A stretch of DNA of 64,000 nucleotides from Platanthera guangdongensis. Lineage: Eukaryota > Streptophyta > Magnoliopsida > Asparagales > Orchidaceae. The notes below the pieces were generated by a model. That model was not told the DNA's origin. It saw only the letters and a program-made list of their open reading frames with translations, and ran no database searches. Made by a program: the position numbers and the translations under genes. Of the stretch, positions 44,421-54,634 are shown one piece after another (within the stretch, counting starts at the first letter, position 1; each line of letters starts with the position of its first letter). Location of the stretch: the NCBI GenBank assembly GCA_039583875.1, contig CM077166.1, positions 79,854,564 through 79,918,563 of the forward strand, in the 5' to 3' direction.

Positions 44421-45893
44421 ATGCAGGAAGAGCTGAATCAATTCAGAAGATGCAAAGTCTGGAAGCTGGTTCCTAAACCAAAGAATCACAATATCATAGG
44501 GGCTAAGTGGATCTACAGGAAGTTAGATGAAAATGGCATTATAGTCAAAAACAAAGCAAGACTGATAGAAAAATGCTACATGAAGGAAGGGGGAATAGAC
44601 TTTGATCAGACATTTGCCCTAGTGGCAAGGTTGGAAGTAATAAGGCTGTTCCTTACCTTTATAGCTTATCAAGGGTTCAAAGTATTTCAGATGGATGTTA
44701 AGTCAGTATTTTTGAATGGTGACTTAAATGAGGAAGTTTATGTTGAACAACCCTCAGGTTTTGTAGAGCCTCTCTATCCTAATTTTGTGTATAGGCTTAA
44801 GAAAGCACTATATGGTTTGAAACAACCCCCTAGGGCTTGGTATGAAACTCTTTCTATATTCCTCATTGAGAATAAATTCTCAAGGGGGAAAATAGACAAA
44901 ACTCTATTCCTAAGGGAATTATTAGGCAAGATCATCCTAGTCCAGATATATATTGATGACATTATCTTTGGATCAACTAAAAATAACCTTTGTAGAAAGT
45001 TGGCCAAACTTATGCAAGGCAAGTTTGAGATGACCAGTATGGGTGAGCTGAAATTCTTCTTGGGACTCCAAATTAGACAGACTGATTATGGATTATCCAT
45101 AACCAAGTCTAAGTTCACAAAGGAGTTGATTAAGAAATATGGTATGGAGTCAGCCTCTACCATGAGAACTCCAATGGGGTCAAGTATGCCTATAGGCAAT
45201 GATGATGCAGGAAAACCAGTAGATGCGTCTTTGTATAGAGGGATAATTGGCTCCCTTTTATACTTAACTATTAGTAGACCAGACATCATGTATGCTACAT
45301 CTGTCTATGCTAGGTATCAAACCTGTCCTAAAAAATCTCATTATACTGCAGTCAAAAGAATTTTGAGATATCTTATGGGAACACCAAATCTTGGCCTTTG
45401 GTACCGTAAGAATAGAGATTTTCTACTAACTGAGTATTCAGATGTAGACTTTGTAGAATGCAAAAAAGACAAGAAAAGTACAAATAACACATGTCAGTTT
45501 TTAGGTGGAAGATTGGTGTCATGGAGCAGCAAAAAGCAGACAAGTGTGGCTATTTCCACTGCTGCGTCTGAATATGTTGCTGCAGGCAGTTGTCGTGCTC
45601 AGCTATTATGGATACAACATCAGCTTGAAGATTAGGGCATCCAGATAAGTAGAACTCCATTATTTTGTGATTCTACTAGTGCCATTTTTATTGCTAGAAA
45701 TCCTGTTTCTCATAGCAGATCTAAGCACATAGAAATAAGATTTCATTTCCTTAGAGATCATGTTGAAAAGGAAGATATAAGTTTAGAATTTGTCAATACT
45801 AATTTTCAAATTGCTGACATGTTCACCAAACCACTGGATGAAACTAAATTCAATTATTTTAAAATTGAATTAGGCATGCTGAACTTAGAATAA
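44421..45893 (+). pseudogene. Reverse transcriptase and RNase H of element B
   Basis: 404 open codons (44421-45635) cover the whole copia RT: WKLVPKPKNHNIIGAKWIY, FQMDVKSVFLNGD, KALYGLKQPPRAWY, catalytic QIYIDDIIFGST, GELKFFLGLQI, IGSLLYLTISRPDIMYAT. RNase H starts at about 45400 (SDVDFVECKKDKKST) with TAASEYVAAGSC. One TAG at 45633 interrupts it, and the frame continues through DSTSAIFIARNP, SRSKHIEIRFHFLRD and ADMFTKPLDE to 45893. This is the best-kept enzyme of B, and it ends where the palindrome-bearing spacer begins. Confidence 0.88.
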
Positions 45894-46183
45894 GAATGAC
45901 AAATTTGACTAAGTAAATTTGTGTCGACACATAAAGACATCTATGTCGACACTCAGTAGTTTGTGTCGACACATAAGCAAAATTCTGTCAACACATCAAG
46001 AAGATTGTGTCGACACTTAGAATTTGGTGTCGACACATAGCTCTCCTGACACTTAGATATTTGTGTCGACACATACAGTCGTCTGTGTCAATATGTAGAA
46101 TTTAGTGTATACTATTAAGGTTGTCTGTGTTGACACATCACCAATGGTGTCGACACATAGTATTGTACTACAATAAAATCCTC
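45894..46183 (+). promoter_or_regulatory. Pol-ORF3 spacer of B, first half, GTGTCGACAC array
   Basis: Directly after the RNase H stop there are about eight GTGTCGACAC-type palindromes (45920-46160), the family's own LTR U3 motif. Element C is inserted at 46184. The spacer continues at 58334. Confidence 0.75.
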
Positions 46184-47674
46184 TGAAAGTGCAGCTAGAT
46201 CTGATATACTCTAGAGGGGGGTGAATAGAGTATATGGTGCTTTGAAACTTTTTACAACAGTTGTTGTAATATGTGTGAGCAGGGAAGCAGTTAAAAACCA
46301 AACACAGAACTAAGTTAAACAAAAGCTAATCACAGAAAAATCAAGGCCAGAAACAAACATAAACACAAGCAAAACCAGAAGACACAAGGAAATATAGTGG
46401 TTCCGCTAAACTTGGGTACATCCACTCTTCTACCACCCTAGGTAGGAATCCACTGTAGGATGAGTTGATCAGGTGTCCTGTGCACCAATGAGCTTTTGAT
46501 AAGGTGCTCAAAAACCAAAGCAGATTTTTTGATCAGGTGTCTTGCCACCAATGAGCTTTTTACAAGGTGCTCAAAAACCAAGCTCAAACTTTTGAAGGGA
46601 GTTTAAGAAACCCTTTACAGAGAGGGGGTGAGAGAGTGATGGAAGTTTTCTCTTTCTCAAACAACTGAGAAGACTATGTGGATTGTTGATGTCAAAGCTC
46701 CCCCTGAATCCTTGAGATCTTCAGGAAGAAAAGCTTTGCTGAGGGTGATAGGCCTTCAAAGATTGAACTCCAGCAATAGATGATTTCAGCAATAACTGAA
46801 ATGTTGAATGTCTGGAGTCTTGAAAATATGTTGGCCTTGAACACTTTGAAAACTAAAGAGATCTGAAGATTTTTGAAAGCTTGATCTCCTTGGATGAGTG
46901 TTCTTCAGACAGAATATTTTGAATGTCTCTCTGTAATCTGTGTTCTGTGAGTGATTCAAAAAATTCTTCTTTTTTTTATTCTCTGGTACAGAATAGAATA
47001 ACATTCTCTGTCAAGAATAGCCATTGGCCTGCATTAATTGCATCCTTAATTGCACAATCTCTTCTGGAGGAAAGTCCACAGAAATATTCCTTGAAAAATC
47101 CCTTGAAACTTGGTCCAGAAATGAATGGAAACGGCTAGGAAATCTCTGAATTAATTGCAGAATAACTCCTTAACTAATTTGAATTTGAATCTAGAAATAT
47201 CCTGGAAGTTATCTGAAATCGTCGAACTGAGCTCTGCTATCGTCGAGCTGAGCTCAGCGATCTGGAAATATACAGCAGCAAAATATCGTCGATCTGAGCT
47301 CAAAGATCGTCGAACTGAGCTCAGTGATAAAGATCCAAAGCAGAGTCAAAATCGTCGACCTGAGCTCACCGATCGTCGAATGGAGTTCGACGATATAATG
47401 AAGTTGAGCTCAACGATCGTCGAATGGAGTTCGACGATCTGTCGAAGTTGAGCTAGACGATCGTCGACCGGAGTTCGACGAATCGTCGTGCTGAGCTCGA
47501 CGATATGACTTAGTCTCCAAACACAAAATCTTGGTCTTCAGGGCAGCTTCCAAACCTAGACTTCTAACCCTTAGACTCAATTCTAATTGACCTATTGAGC
47601 TATACAGGAGGTCAAGCATAGATTCCTAGAGATATAGTGATCCTGACCCAAATTAGTAATAGGGTGTTCCAACA
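46184..47674 (-). repeat. 3' LTR of element C
   Basis: 1491 bp, the same length as the 5' copy. Minus-strand U3 carries the ATCGTCGA...TCGACGAT array (47210-47500). Plus-strand open stretches over the array are by-products of the repeat. Confidence 0.92.
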
Positions 47675-47687
47675 ATCTCCCCCTATT
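47675..47687 (-). other. Polypurine tract of element C
   Basis: The minus strand reads AATAGGGGGAGAT directly before the 3' LTR start TGTTGG. Confidence 0.85.
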
Positions 47688-47841
47688 TGGGTTAGGATTA
47701 CTATTTACAGACTTTGGAAGAATTTAAATAACAACATACAATCAGCAAAACAGAAAAACAACAGCTAGACATGACAGATACACAGAGATATATAACATCC
47801 AGATAGTAAACAGAAATCACAGAAATTGTCACCTTATAATA

Positions 47842-48051
47842 TCATTTCTTCTCTTTGCCTTTAACAAGTTTAATCTCTCTGTTAGGATTGAGGGCTTCTT
47901 TGTTGGATCTGGTATCATCTGCTGCACCCAAATATGTTTGCTTTTTAGGCCTGGGAACTACAACTTCAGGATGTAATTCCATATACCTGTCAGCATCAAA
48001 GAATTTACTTGAAGCATATCTCTCTAGCTCTTTCTGTCTCTGTTCAGACAT
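47842..48051 (-). CDS. Small ORF after ORF3 of C, possibly its cut-off C-terminus
   Basis: 69 codons starting MSEQRQKELERYASSKF, basic and ending LVKGKEKK. It is in the same frame as ORF3, nine codons after its TAA stop, so the TAA may have truncated a longer ORF3 product of about 1040 residues. The corresponding end of B's ORF3 (61185-61367) is also basic and Lys-rich. No domain recognised. Confidence 0.35.
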   Translation of the reverse strand: MSEQRQKELERYASSKFFDADRYMELHPEVVVPRPKKQTYLGAADDTRSNKEALNPNREIKLVKGKEKK

Positions 48052-48078
48052 TGTTGAAATGTTGGAAGAATCTATTCC

Positions 48079-50973
48079 TTATTCTCTAGCCTTTTTAATT
48101 TGATCCAGTGCAGCTAGTTCTTTTAACCTTATAGTCCAAGCAGCTGGATTATTTTCAGGATCCTCAAAGGATACAGGTGGTTCATATCTGTTGGAGGGAT
48201 TGTCTTGAGGAGGGCTGGCAGACACAGTATCTTTCAGCTTATAAGGGAAAGGACTAGATGTTGTATCAGAAGAAGTTTGTCTTTCCCTGGAATCTGGGTG
48301 TTGCCTGGAGTACCCTTTGGAGTAGACTTGAATATCTCTTTGATTACCTCTATATCCTCCTCTCCTAGAATGAGAACCCCTGGATTGGCTTTCCCTGTGG
48401 TAAGATCTGGCATGAGGCTGATAGGGAGCCTGACTTTTGGCTGGGGGTTGAGCTGCAGAGCTTCCACCTGCACCTGCATCAGGAGGAGGTGGTGGAGGAG
48501 GATGAGAGTGCTGGAATTGGGATGAACCCTTCTCATATTTTCTTTTCTTCTTCATTGCCTTCAGCTGGTTCTTGGAGTATTGCATCCAGTGTTCAGTGAT
48601 AGGGCAGTCATGTAAAATGTAATATGGAATATCATTGTTATCCTTAACTTTGGCAGGAGGTACCCTCTTCATAGCTTTGCTCCTTGCCTTTCTTTTCCTG
48701 GTAATGGTAGCAGAAGAGTCATCAGAGTCTGTTCTAAATTCATCACTCTCAGAACTCTGGTCATCATAGAGAGCATCTATTTTCTTCATTAGATCCTTCT
48801 TGAGTTGTACAGAAGCAGATGAGGCAGAGGTTGTAGCAGCAGGTGTTGAAATGGTAATAGTAGAGACAGCAGCAAATATTGAAGCAGAAGCAGAAGTGAC
48901 AGCAGCAGATGGAGTAGAAGTAGAAACAACAACAGCAGCATCAGTAGGCTCTGAAGAGGTGATAGCAGCAACAACTTCACTGACAACAGCAGAAACAGAA
49001 GGAATATCATCAAGGACTGCAGAAGGCTCAAATTCAGGTGCCTCTGACATCAGAATGTCCTTGGAAATTGGTTCATCAGAAACAACAGGAACTTCAGCAG
49101 CAGTAAAGGCAGTAATGTCAGAAGCAACAATAATACATTCTTCAGAAGAAGCAGCAGCATCAACATTTTCAGCAGCAGCATACACTGAATTTACAAAGGA
49201 GGTGATAATGCTAGGGTCACAGTAAGAAAAAGGCACAAGTGCCTTGGATAAATCTTCTGGAGGCTGGACAGCATTGACCTCTGGCAGACAGCTGAAGTAT
49301 GTAGAATCAAAAACTGATAGCAAAGACCTGAGGTCTATTGCAAGGACTGCAGCAGGAGGAACTTGTGCTTGAGGCACAGCAACAGCAGCAAGAGAAGGGG
49401 CAGTAGAAGAAACAGCAAAAACAACAGCAGTAGCAGTAGACAGGCTCACAGAAGCAGTCACAGAAGCAACAGCAGCAACAGCAGCAGCATGAAGACTCAC
49501 TTCATATGATATCTCCCCCTGCCTAGATGCAGACATGTCTGGATCAAGGCACACTGCTATAGGTGCTGCCTGAGGGAAGAGGGAAGAGAACCTGGCAGAA
49601 AGGGCTGCCAATGAGAGGTGTAGAGCCAAGGAGGTCTCCAACAGCAGAGAGAACCTGGGGGCAAGCAGCTCATACAGCCTGTCAGCAAGGGCTGGGAGGT
49701 CTACCTGCTCAAGGGTTACTGGAGCAGAGGTAGAAGATATAGGAGCAGATGAGGGTTCTGGTAGTGGAGAGCTGGAGTAGGGTGGAAGGGATGGCTGAGG
49801 TGTTGGTAGGGTGGATATGGAGGACAGGGGAATGGAGATGGATGGGGTGAATGTTGGTTGATCAATGATTTGGTGTAGGAGGTCTTGAAATGAAGTGGAG
49901 GAGGAGGGTAGCTCAGGAGGAGATGATGTGGAATCATCCATAAAGGACTCATCAAGTAGGGTGAAGGATGGAATGGAGGGTGATGAGGTGACATCTAGTG
50001 GAGGGTAGGAGAATAGTGGGTGGAATTGTTCTTCTGGTGGAGGTATAATGGGTACTGGAGAAGGTGTGGATGTTGGAGATGGGCTGGATATGATGATGGT
50101 GGATGGAGCTGGAATGGTAGATGGTATGGGAAGGGATGGAATTGGATGAGGAGGAGGAGAGGCAACAATTGCAGCCAGGTCATCTGCAGGGGTAGAGACC
50201 TGTGGAGGAGTGACTCTTAGAGTCCTTTTGCCTGAAGGAGTACTGGAGGAGGGCCTGCTGGGCTTGCTGATTTGTCTGTCCCACTTTACAAAGAGGGCAC
50301 AAGACAGTCTCTTGGAGGCATTTATATGAATTCCAGAGGAGACCAGCAAGGCAGGGCACCTGTGCTGCAGAAACACTCCAAGGATTCTCCCAAAGTTAAC
50401 AAAACTTTTGTTGATTTTCTTTTTGATGAGGTCAAAGAAAACTTCTCCCCAATTCAGATTCTTCTTGTCCACAAGAGCTCCCATGAGGCAGAGCTGATAC
50501 CTTGAAATTGTATCATGGGCAGAGTGCTTTGCCAGTAGCACTTTCCCAACAACATCTGCCATAAATCTGTACTCCACAGATAGGTTCCTTTTGAAGAGCT
50601 TGCTAGGGTTTCCATCTGAATGACCCAGTCTGGCAAGCAGTTCAGAATACTCATCTCCAGATAAATCAGCAGTATCTTCTCCATTTCTCAACTCAAAAAC
50701 TTCTGATAGAATTCTTGGGGTCAAGGGTAACTGAGTTCCAGCTATAGACCCAACAATGGTAGAGTTATCTTGATTATGGGCAGTATAAACCCACTCCTTT
50801 ATTTCATCAGATGCCATCTTGATCCTGGTGGTCATTATGGCAGTCAAGTTTTGGTCTTTGAATAATCCCAATATATCTTGAAAAACCTGGTCAGTTGTGC
50901 TGAATGACTCCAAGTCGATGTCAAAACCAGCATCAAACTTCATAGCAGCAAGAACAGCAACTGACACAGCCAT
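48079..50973 (-). CDS. ORF3 of element C, 964 aa, intact, retroelement accessory protein
   Basis: The ATG at 50973 sits in a strong plant start context (ACCATGGC). Residues 1-235: a globular domain shared with B's ORF3 (FMADVVGKVLLAK...HDTISRYQLCLM...NWGEVFFDLIKKKI), resembling the putative plant transposon protein family. Residues about 236-430: Pro/Ser/Thr-rich. About 430-730: Ala/Val/Ser-rich low complexity from GCA/AGC repeats. About 735-770: acidic Ser-rich, then a nuclear-signal-like TRKRKARSKAMKR. About 825-880: poly-Pro and Arg/Gly-rich (SRRGGYRGN). No signal peptide or membrane segment, so not an obvious envelope protein despite its SIRE env position. A TATA box lies 113 bp upstream. 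It is the only long intact frame in the window. Role unknown; RNA binding by the Arg/Gly tail is a guess. Confidence 0.8.
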   Translation of the reverse strand: MAVSVAVLAAMKFDAGFDIDLESFSTTDQVFQDILGLFKDQNLTAIMTTRIKMASDEIKEWVYTAHNQDNSTIVGSIAGTQLPLTPRILSEVFELRNGEDTADLSGDEYSELLARLGHSDGNPSKLFKRNLSVEYRFMADVVGKVLLAKHSAHDTISRYQLCLMGALVDKKNLNWGEVFFDLIKKKINKSFVNFGRILGVFLQHRCPALLVSSGIHINASKRLSCALFVKWDRQISKPSRPSSSTPSGKRTLRVTPPQVSTPADDLAAIVASPPPHPIPSLPIPSTIPAPSTIIISSPSPTSTPSPVPIIPPPEEQFHPLFSYPPLDVTSSPSIPSFTLLDESFMDDSTSSPPELPSSSTSFQDLLHQIIDQPTFTPSISIPLSSISTLPTPQPSLPPYSSSPLPEPSSAPISSTSAPVTLEQVDLPALADRLYELLAPRFSLLLETSLALHLSLAALSARFSSLFPQAAPIAVCLDPDMSASRQGEISYEVSLHAAAVAAVASVTASVSLSTATAVVFAVSSTAPSLAAVAVPQAQVPPAAVLAIDLRSLLSVFDSTYFSCLPEVNAVQPPEDLSKALVPFSYCDPSIITSFVNSVYAAAENVDAAASSEECIIVASDITAFTAAEVPVVSDEPISKDILMSEAPEFEPSAVLDDIPSVSAVVSEVVAAITSSEPTDAAVVVSTSTPSAAVTSASASIFAAVSTITISTPAATTSASSASVQLKKDLMKKIDALYDDQSSESDEFRTDSDDSSATITRKRKARSKAMKRVPPAKVKDNNDIPYYILHDCPITEHWMQYSKNQLKAMKKKRKYEKGSSQFQHSHPPPPPPPDAGAGGSSAAQPPAKSQAPYQPHARSYHRESQSRGSHSRRGGYRGNQRDIQVYSKGYSRQHPDSRERQTSSDTTSSPFPYKLKDTVSASPPQDNPSNRYEPPVSFEDPENNPAAWTIRLKELAALDQIKKARE

Positions 50974-51085
50974 GGTATCTGCAAAAATTCAAGAAACAAA
51001 ACGACCAAGTGTAGAACTGTTTGGAGGGAAAGAAAATTCTTGCAGAGAAATCGAAAGCGCAAACGAGAACGACGACGAAAAATGA

Positions 51086-51390
51086 GTTTTATATTAGGGT
51101 TCGACGCAGAATTGGAAAGATCGTTGAACTCAGTTCGACGATCGAGGCTACTAAAGGAATTTGAAGAGTCTTCAACATCGTCGATCTTCGTTCGACGATA
51201 TTGGAGTGCGTCGAGCTCCGTTCGACGATCGTTCAGAGAACATAATCGTCGAGCGTCGTTCGACGATCGTTGACCGGAAGAGATAGTTCATACTATCTGA
51301 TAGACGCTGAACTCAGTTCGACGATTTTTGGAAATCGTCGATCTCTGTTCGACGATCTTAGGGCAAATCGTCGAGCGCAGTTCAGAGATC
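51086..51390 (-). promoter_or_regulatory. Putative internal promoter of ORF3, element C
   Basis: Minus strand: about seven palindromes of the LTR type (ATCGTCGA, 5-8 nt, TCGACGAT) from 51375 to 51105, then TAATATAAAAC at 51096-51086, then a 112-nt leader to the ORF3 ATG. The array starts about 80 bp after the RNase H stop. It mirrors B's pol-ORF3 spacer although the palindromes are unrelated in sequence. Confidence 0.65.
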
Positions 51391-51469
51391 ATAAAAATTC
51401 TAGACACTAAGAAAAATCAGAATGTTTGCCTAGTCTTGGTCAATTTTTAAGCTTTCAAAATCTTGGATA

Positions 51470-53066
51470 TTATTTAAGACTTTCTCCATCTAACATTCCT
51501 AACTGATTTAGGAAGAAGGTGTGTTTCTTTTCGTCCAATGGCATGGCGAAAATATCTCCCCTTTGTAAATCAGTTGGGATATAATGTAGTTTAATTTTAT
51601 TCTTTTCAACATTATCCCTTAAGAAATGATGCCAAATCTCTATGTATTTTGTCCTACTATGGAGGACTGGATTTTGAGCTATAGAAATAGCACTGGTATT
51701 ATCACAAAAGATTTTAGACTTCTCTAAGTTGTATCCATAGTCTAGGAGTTGGTTTTGAATCCACAAGATTTGTGAACAACAACTTCCTGGAGCCATATAT
51801 TCAGCTTCAGCAGTTGAAGTTGACACAGATGTTTGTTTCTTACAAAACCAAGAGACAAGTCTGTCACCAAGGAACTGACAAGTTCCACTGGTGCTTTTCC
51901 TGTCAATTCTGCATCCAGCATAATCAGCATCTTAGAATCCAGTTAAATCAAATGCTGAATCTTTTGGATACCAGAGACCTAGATTTGGACAACTTTTAAC
52001 ATACCTGAGAATCCTCTTTACTAAAGTTAGGTGTGACTCTCTAGGGCTTACTTGGAACCTAGCACATATACATGTAGCAAACATTATATCTGGTCTACTA
52101 GCTGTAAGATACAGTAAAGAGCCAATCATTGCTCTATATGTTGTCTGATCAACAGGTTTCCCATGTTCATCGGCATCCAATACAGCATTAGTAGGCATGG
52201 GTGTTTTCATACAAGATGTCTCAGACATACCAAATTTCTTAACCAGTTCATTTGCATATTTGGTTTGAGAAATAAAGATGCCTTCAACATGTTGCTTGAC
52301 CTGCAATCCTAGGAAGAAGGATAGCTCACCCATGCTACTCATCTCAAATTTAGAATGCATCAGGTTAGAAAACCTTCTGCACAATTTGGAGTCAGTAGAA
52401 CCAAAAATGATATCGTCTACATAAATCTGTACCAGTAGGGTATGGGACTTATGGGTTCTAATGAAAATAGTTTGGTCTACTCTACCCCTTATAAAACTAT
52501 TTTCCAAGAGAAACCATGCTAGGGTCTCATACCATGCTCTAGGAGCTTGCTTGAGACCATATAATGCTTTTGTTCAGTCTAAAAACATAGTCAGGATAAG
52601 TTGGAGAGATAAAACCTAGAGGTTATCTGACATAAACTTCCTCTTTGATGTCTCCATTCAAGAAAGCACTTTTGACATCCATCTGATATACTTTGAAGCC
52701 TTTGTGTGTTGCATAAGCTAGAAATATTCTGATGGCTTCTAATCTTGCAACAGGTGCAAAATTCTGGTCGTAGTCTATCCCTTCTTCTTGAGAGTATCCC
52801 TGAGCAACTAGCCTTGCCTTGTTCCTTATAATTACTCCTTGATCATCCAATTTGTTTCTGAATACCCATTTTGTTCCAACAATGGAATGATCCTTAGGCT
52901 TTGGCACTAGTTCCCATACTTTGTTTCTCTTAAATTGATGCAACTCCTCTTGCATTGCAATGATCCAGTGTGGATCTTGCTCTGCATCTTGAATGGACTG
53001 AGGTTCAATTTGAGATAGGAAGCAGGTGTGCAACAGGTTTTGGTTGACCTGATTTCTGGTTTGCAC
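51470..53066 (-). pseudogene. Reverse transcriptase and RNase H of element C
   Basis: 53066-52623 has [24 protein letters not shown] and [13 protein letters not shown] stop and frame change at about 52560-52620 (KALYGLKQAPRAWY region) follow. 52507-51932 has catalytic LVQIYVDDIIFGST, GELSFFLGLQV and IGSLLYLTASRPDIMFAT. A TAA near 51932 interrupts it before RNase H (51826-51470: STAEAEYMAPGSC, DNTSAISIAQNP, RTKYIEIWHHFLRD, AMPLDE; the usual Thr-Lys of FTKPL is changed). Copia RT/RH of normal length once placed in order; inactive. Confidence 0.85.
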
Positions 53067-53293
53067 ACCAGCTGAGATGTCTCCAATTATTTGGGAAATT
53101 GGATGGTCTCTTGTTGTTACTAAATCAAGAGGGGTGTTGATTGTTCACCAACCAGTGTTGTTGTTTCCTCTTGTGGTACAATAACTGGCTCTTCAAGTTG
53201 TTCTTCATTATGTTGAGCATTTCCTTCATCTTCACTGCTTTCATCCTCTTGAGTAACCTGTAACTTGTTCAAGTCTTCAACTAGAGAATGTTC

Positions 53294-54306
53294 CTACAAA
53301 GGTTCTATGGTAGAAGAATTCTTCTCCTTGAAAGACATGTTAGTTTCATCAAATGAAATGTGAACAGATTCCTCAATTTTCAAAGATGATTTATTATAGA
53401 CCCTATAAGCCTTGCTGATCATGGAGTATCCCAGAAACACTCCTTCATCAGCTTTGGCTTGAAATTTTGCTAAATATTTCTTGTCATTATTGTGAATGTA
53501 GCAAATACAACCAAAGACTCTAAAATAGTCAACTTTAGGTTTCTTCCCTTTGAGTAATTCATAGGGAGTCTTTCCCTTTAGTTTATGTATCAGACTTCTG
53601 TTCAGCACATAGTTGGAGGTGTTCACTGCCTCTGCCCAAAAGGATAGAGGTAGATGAGCATCTGACAACAATGTGGTGGCAGATTCAATAAGGGTTCTAT
53701 TTTTCCTTTCAGCTACCCCATTTTGTTGAGGAGTTCTAGGAGCTGAGAAAGTATGCCTGATCCCTTCACTCTGACAGAACTCTTGCATAAGAGAGAATCA
53801 AACTCTGTCCCATGATCACTTCTGATCAGGGCAATGTGAGTATTGAACTCAATCTGTATACATTTGAGAAACTCTGTCAGACACTTAAAGTTATCGGACT
53901 TCTTCCTTAGAAAGAACACCCAAGTGAATCTAGAGAAGTCATCTATAACTACTAAAGTGTAGGATTTCCCTTCTAGGCTTTGTACTGTGATGGGTCCAAA
54001 AAGATCCATGTGTAACAGATGCAATATCCTAGGTGAATCACTCTTATTAAGTGACTTAAAGCTGTTTTTAGTTTGCTTGCCTAATTGACAAGCCCTGCAG
54101 AGTCCTTCCTTCTTGTAGGGGCCAGAAGGTAGTCCTCTAACAAGGTTGTCCTTGGATAGCCTAGCAATAGTTCTAAGGTTTAGGTGTCCTAATCTCTTAT
54201 GGCATAAAATATTTGGTCTACAGACAGAATTAAACAAGCAGATATCTACATCAGTTGAAAGAAAATCTACTAGATATATGTTACCTTTCCTTTTACCTGT
54301 CAACAC
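53294..54306 (-). pseudogene. Integrase of element C
   Basis: 54306-53713: zinc region (CHKRLGHLNLRT, CRACQLGKQTK), first Asp HMDLFGPI, second Asp RSDHGTEFDS. A frameshift near 53785 leads to 53788-53294: Glu in QQNGVAERKNRT, then NYVLNRSLIHKLKGKTPYELL, EGVFLGYS..AYRVYN and EESVHISFDE. All catalytic residues are present, and one frameshift disables it. The 53067-53293 linker is low-complexity and broken. Confidence 0.85.
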
Positions 54307-54321
54307 AGTTGTGTTGTCCTC

Positions 54322-54633
54322 TTACTTGATTTTGCATAAGGCTTTGCTGAAGGTCACCTGGTAGCCTTCATCACACAGCTGACTGATGCTAATTAGGTTG
54401 TGCTTCAGTTCTTCCACATAAGCTACCTTCTTGAAAGTTACTAATCTAATTTGGACTGCACCATATCCTTTAGTTTGTCCAAAGTTTACATCACCAAAGA
54501 TTACTTTGGGTCCAAGCTTGGCTCTGAAGGATGTGAGGTTGTCCTTGTTCCCTGTCATGTGCTTAGAGCACCCACTATCCAAATACCATTGCTGGTTAGA
54601 TGTTGGATAGGTCTTCACCTGCACATAAGACAA
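54322..54633 (-). pseudogene. Protease of element C
   Basis: Active site QQWYLDSGCSKHMTGNKDN at about 54530-54590, with the SIRE-type block VIFGDVNFGQTKGYG and ELKHNLISISQL. One in-frame TAA (54322-54324) separates it from the integrase frame. The frame is +1 relative to the end of gag, whose TGA is at 54635-54637. Confidence 0.8.
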
Positions 54634-54634
54634 T

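Noticed and set aside
47155..47451. Plus-strand ORF over the C LTR array (also 57814-58110, and 38983-39336 in the B LTR)
   Set aside because: The reading frames are produced by the stop-poor palindrome repeats and lie on the wrong strand or in U3; no domain content.
48800..49225. Plus-strand ORF of 141 codons rich in Ala/Glu
   Set aside because: It is antisense to the Ala/Ser/Val-rich low-complexity part of ORF3; it arises from GCA/TGC repeats.
48079..50973. ORF3 of C as a retroviral envelope glycoprotein
   Set aside because: The position fits the SIRE env-like ORF, but there is no signal peptide, hydrophobic membrane segment or Cys pattern; the N-terminal domain resembles a plant retroelement protein family instead.
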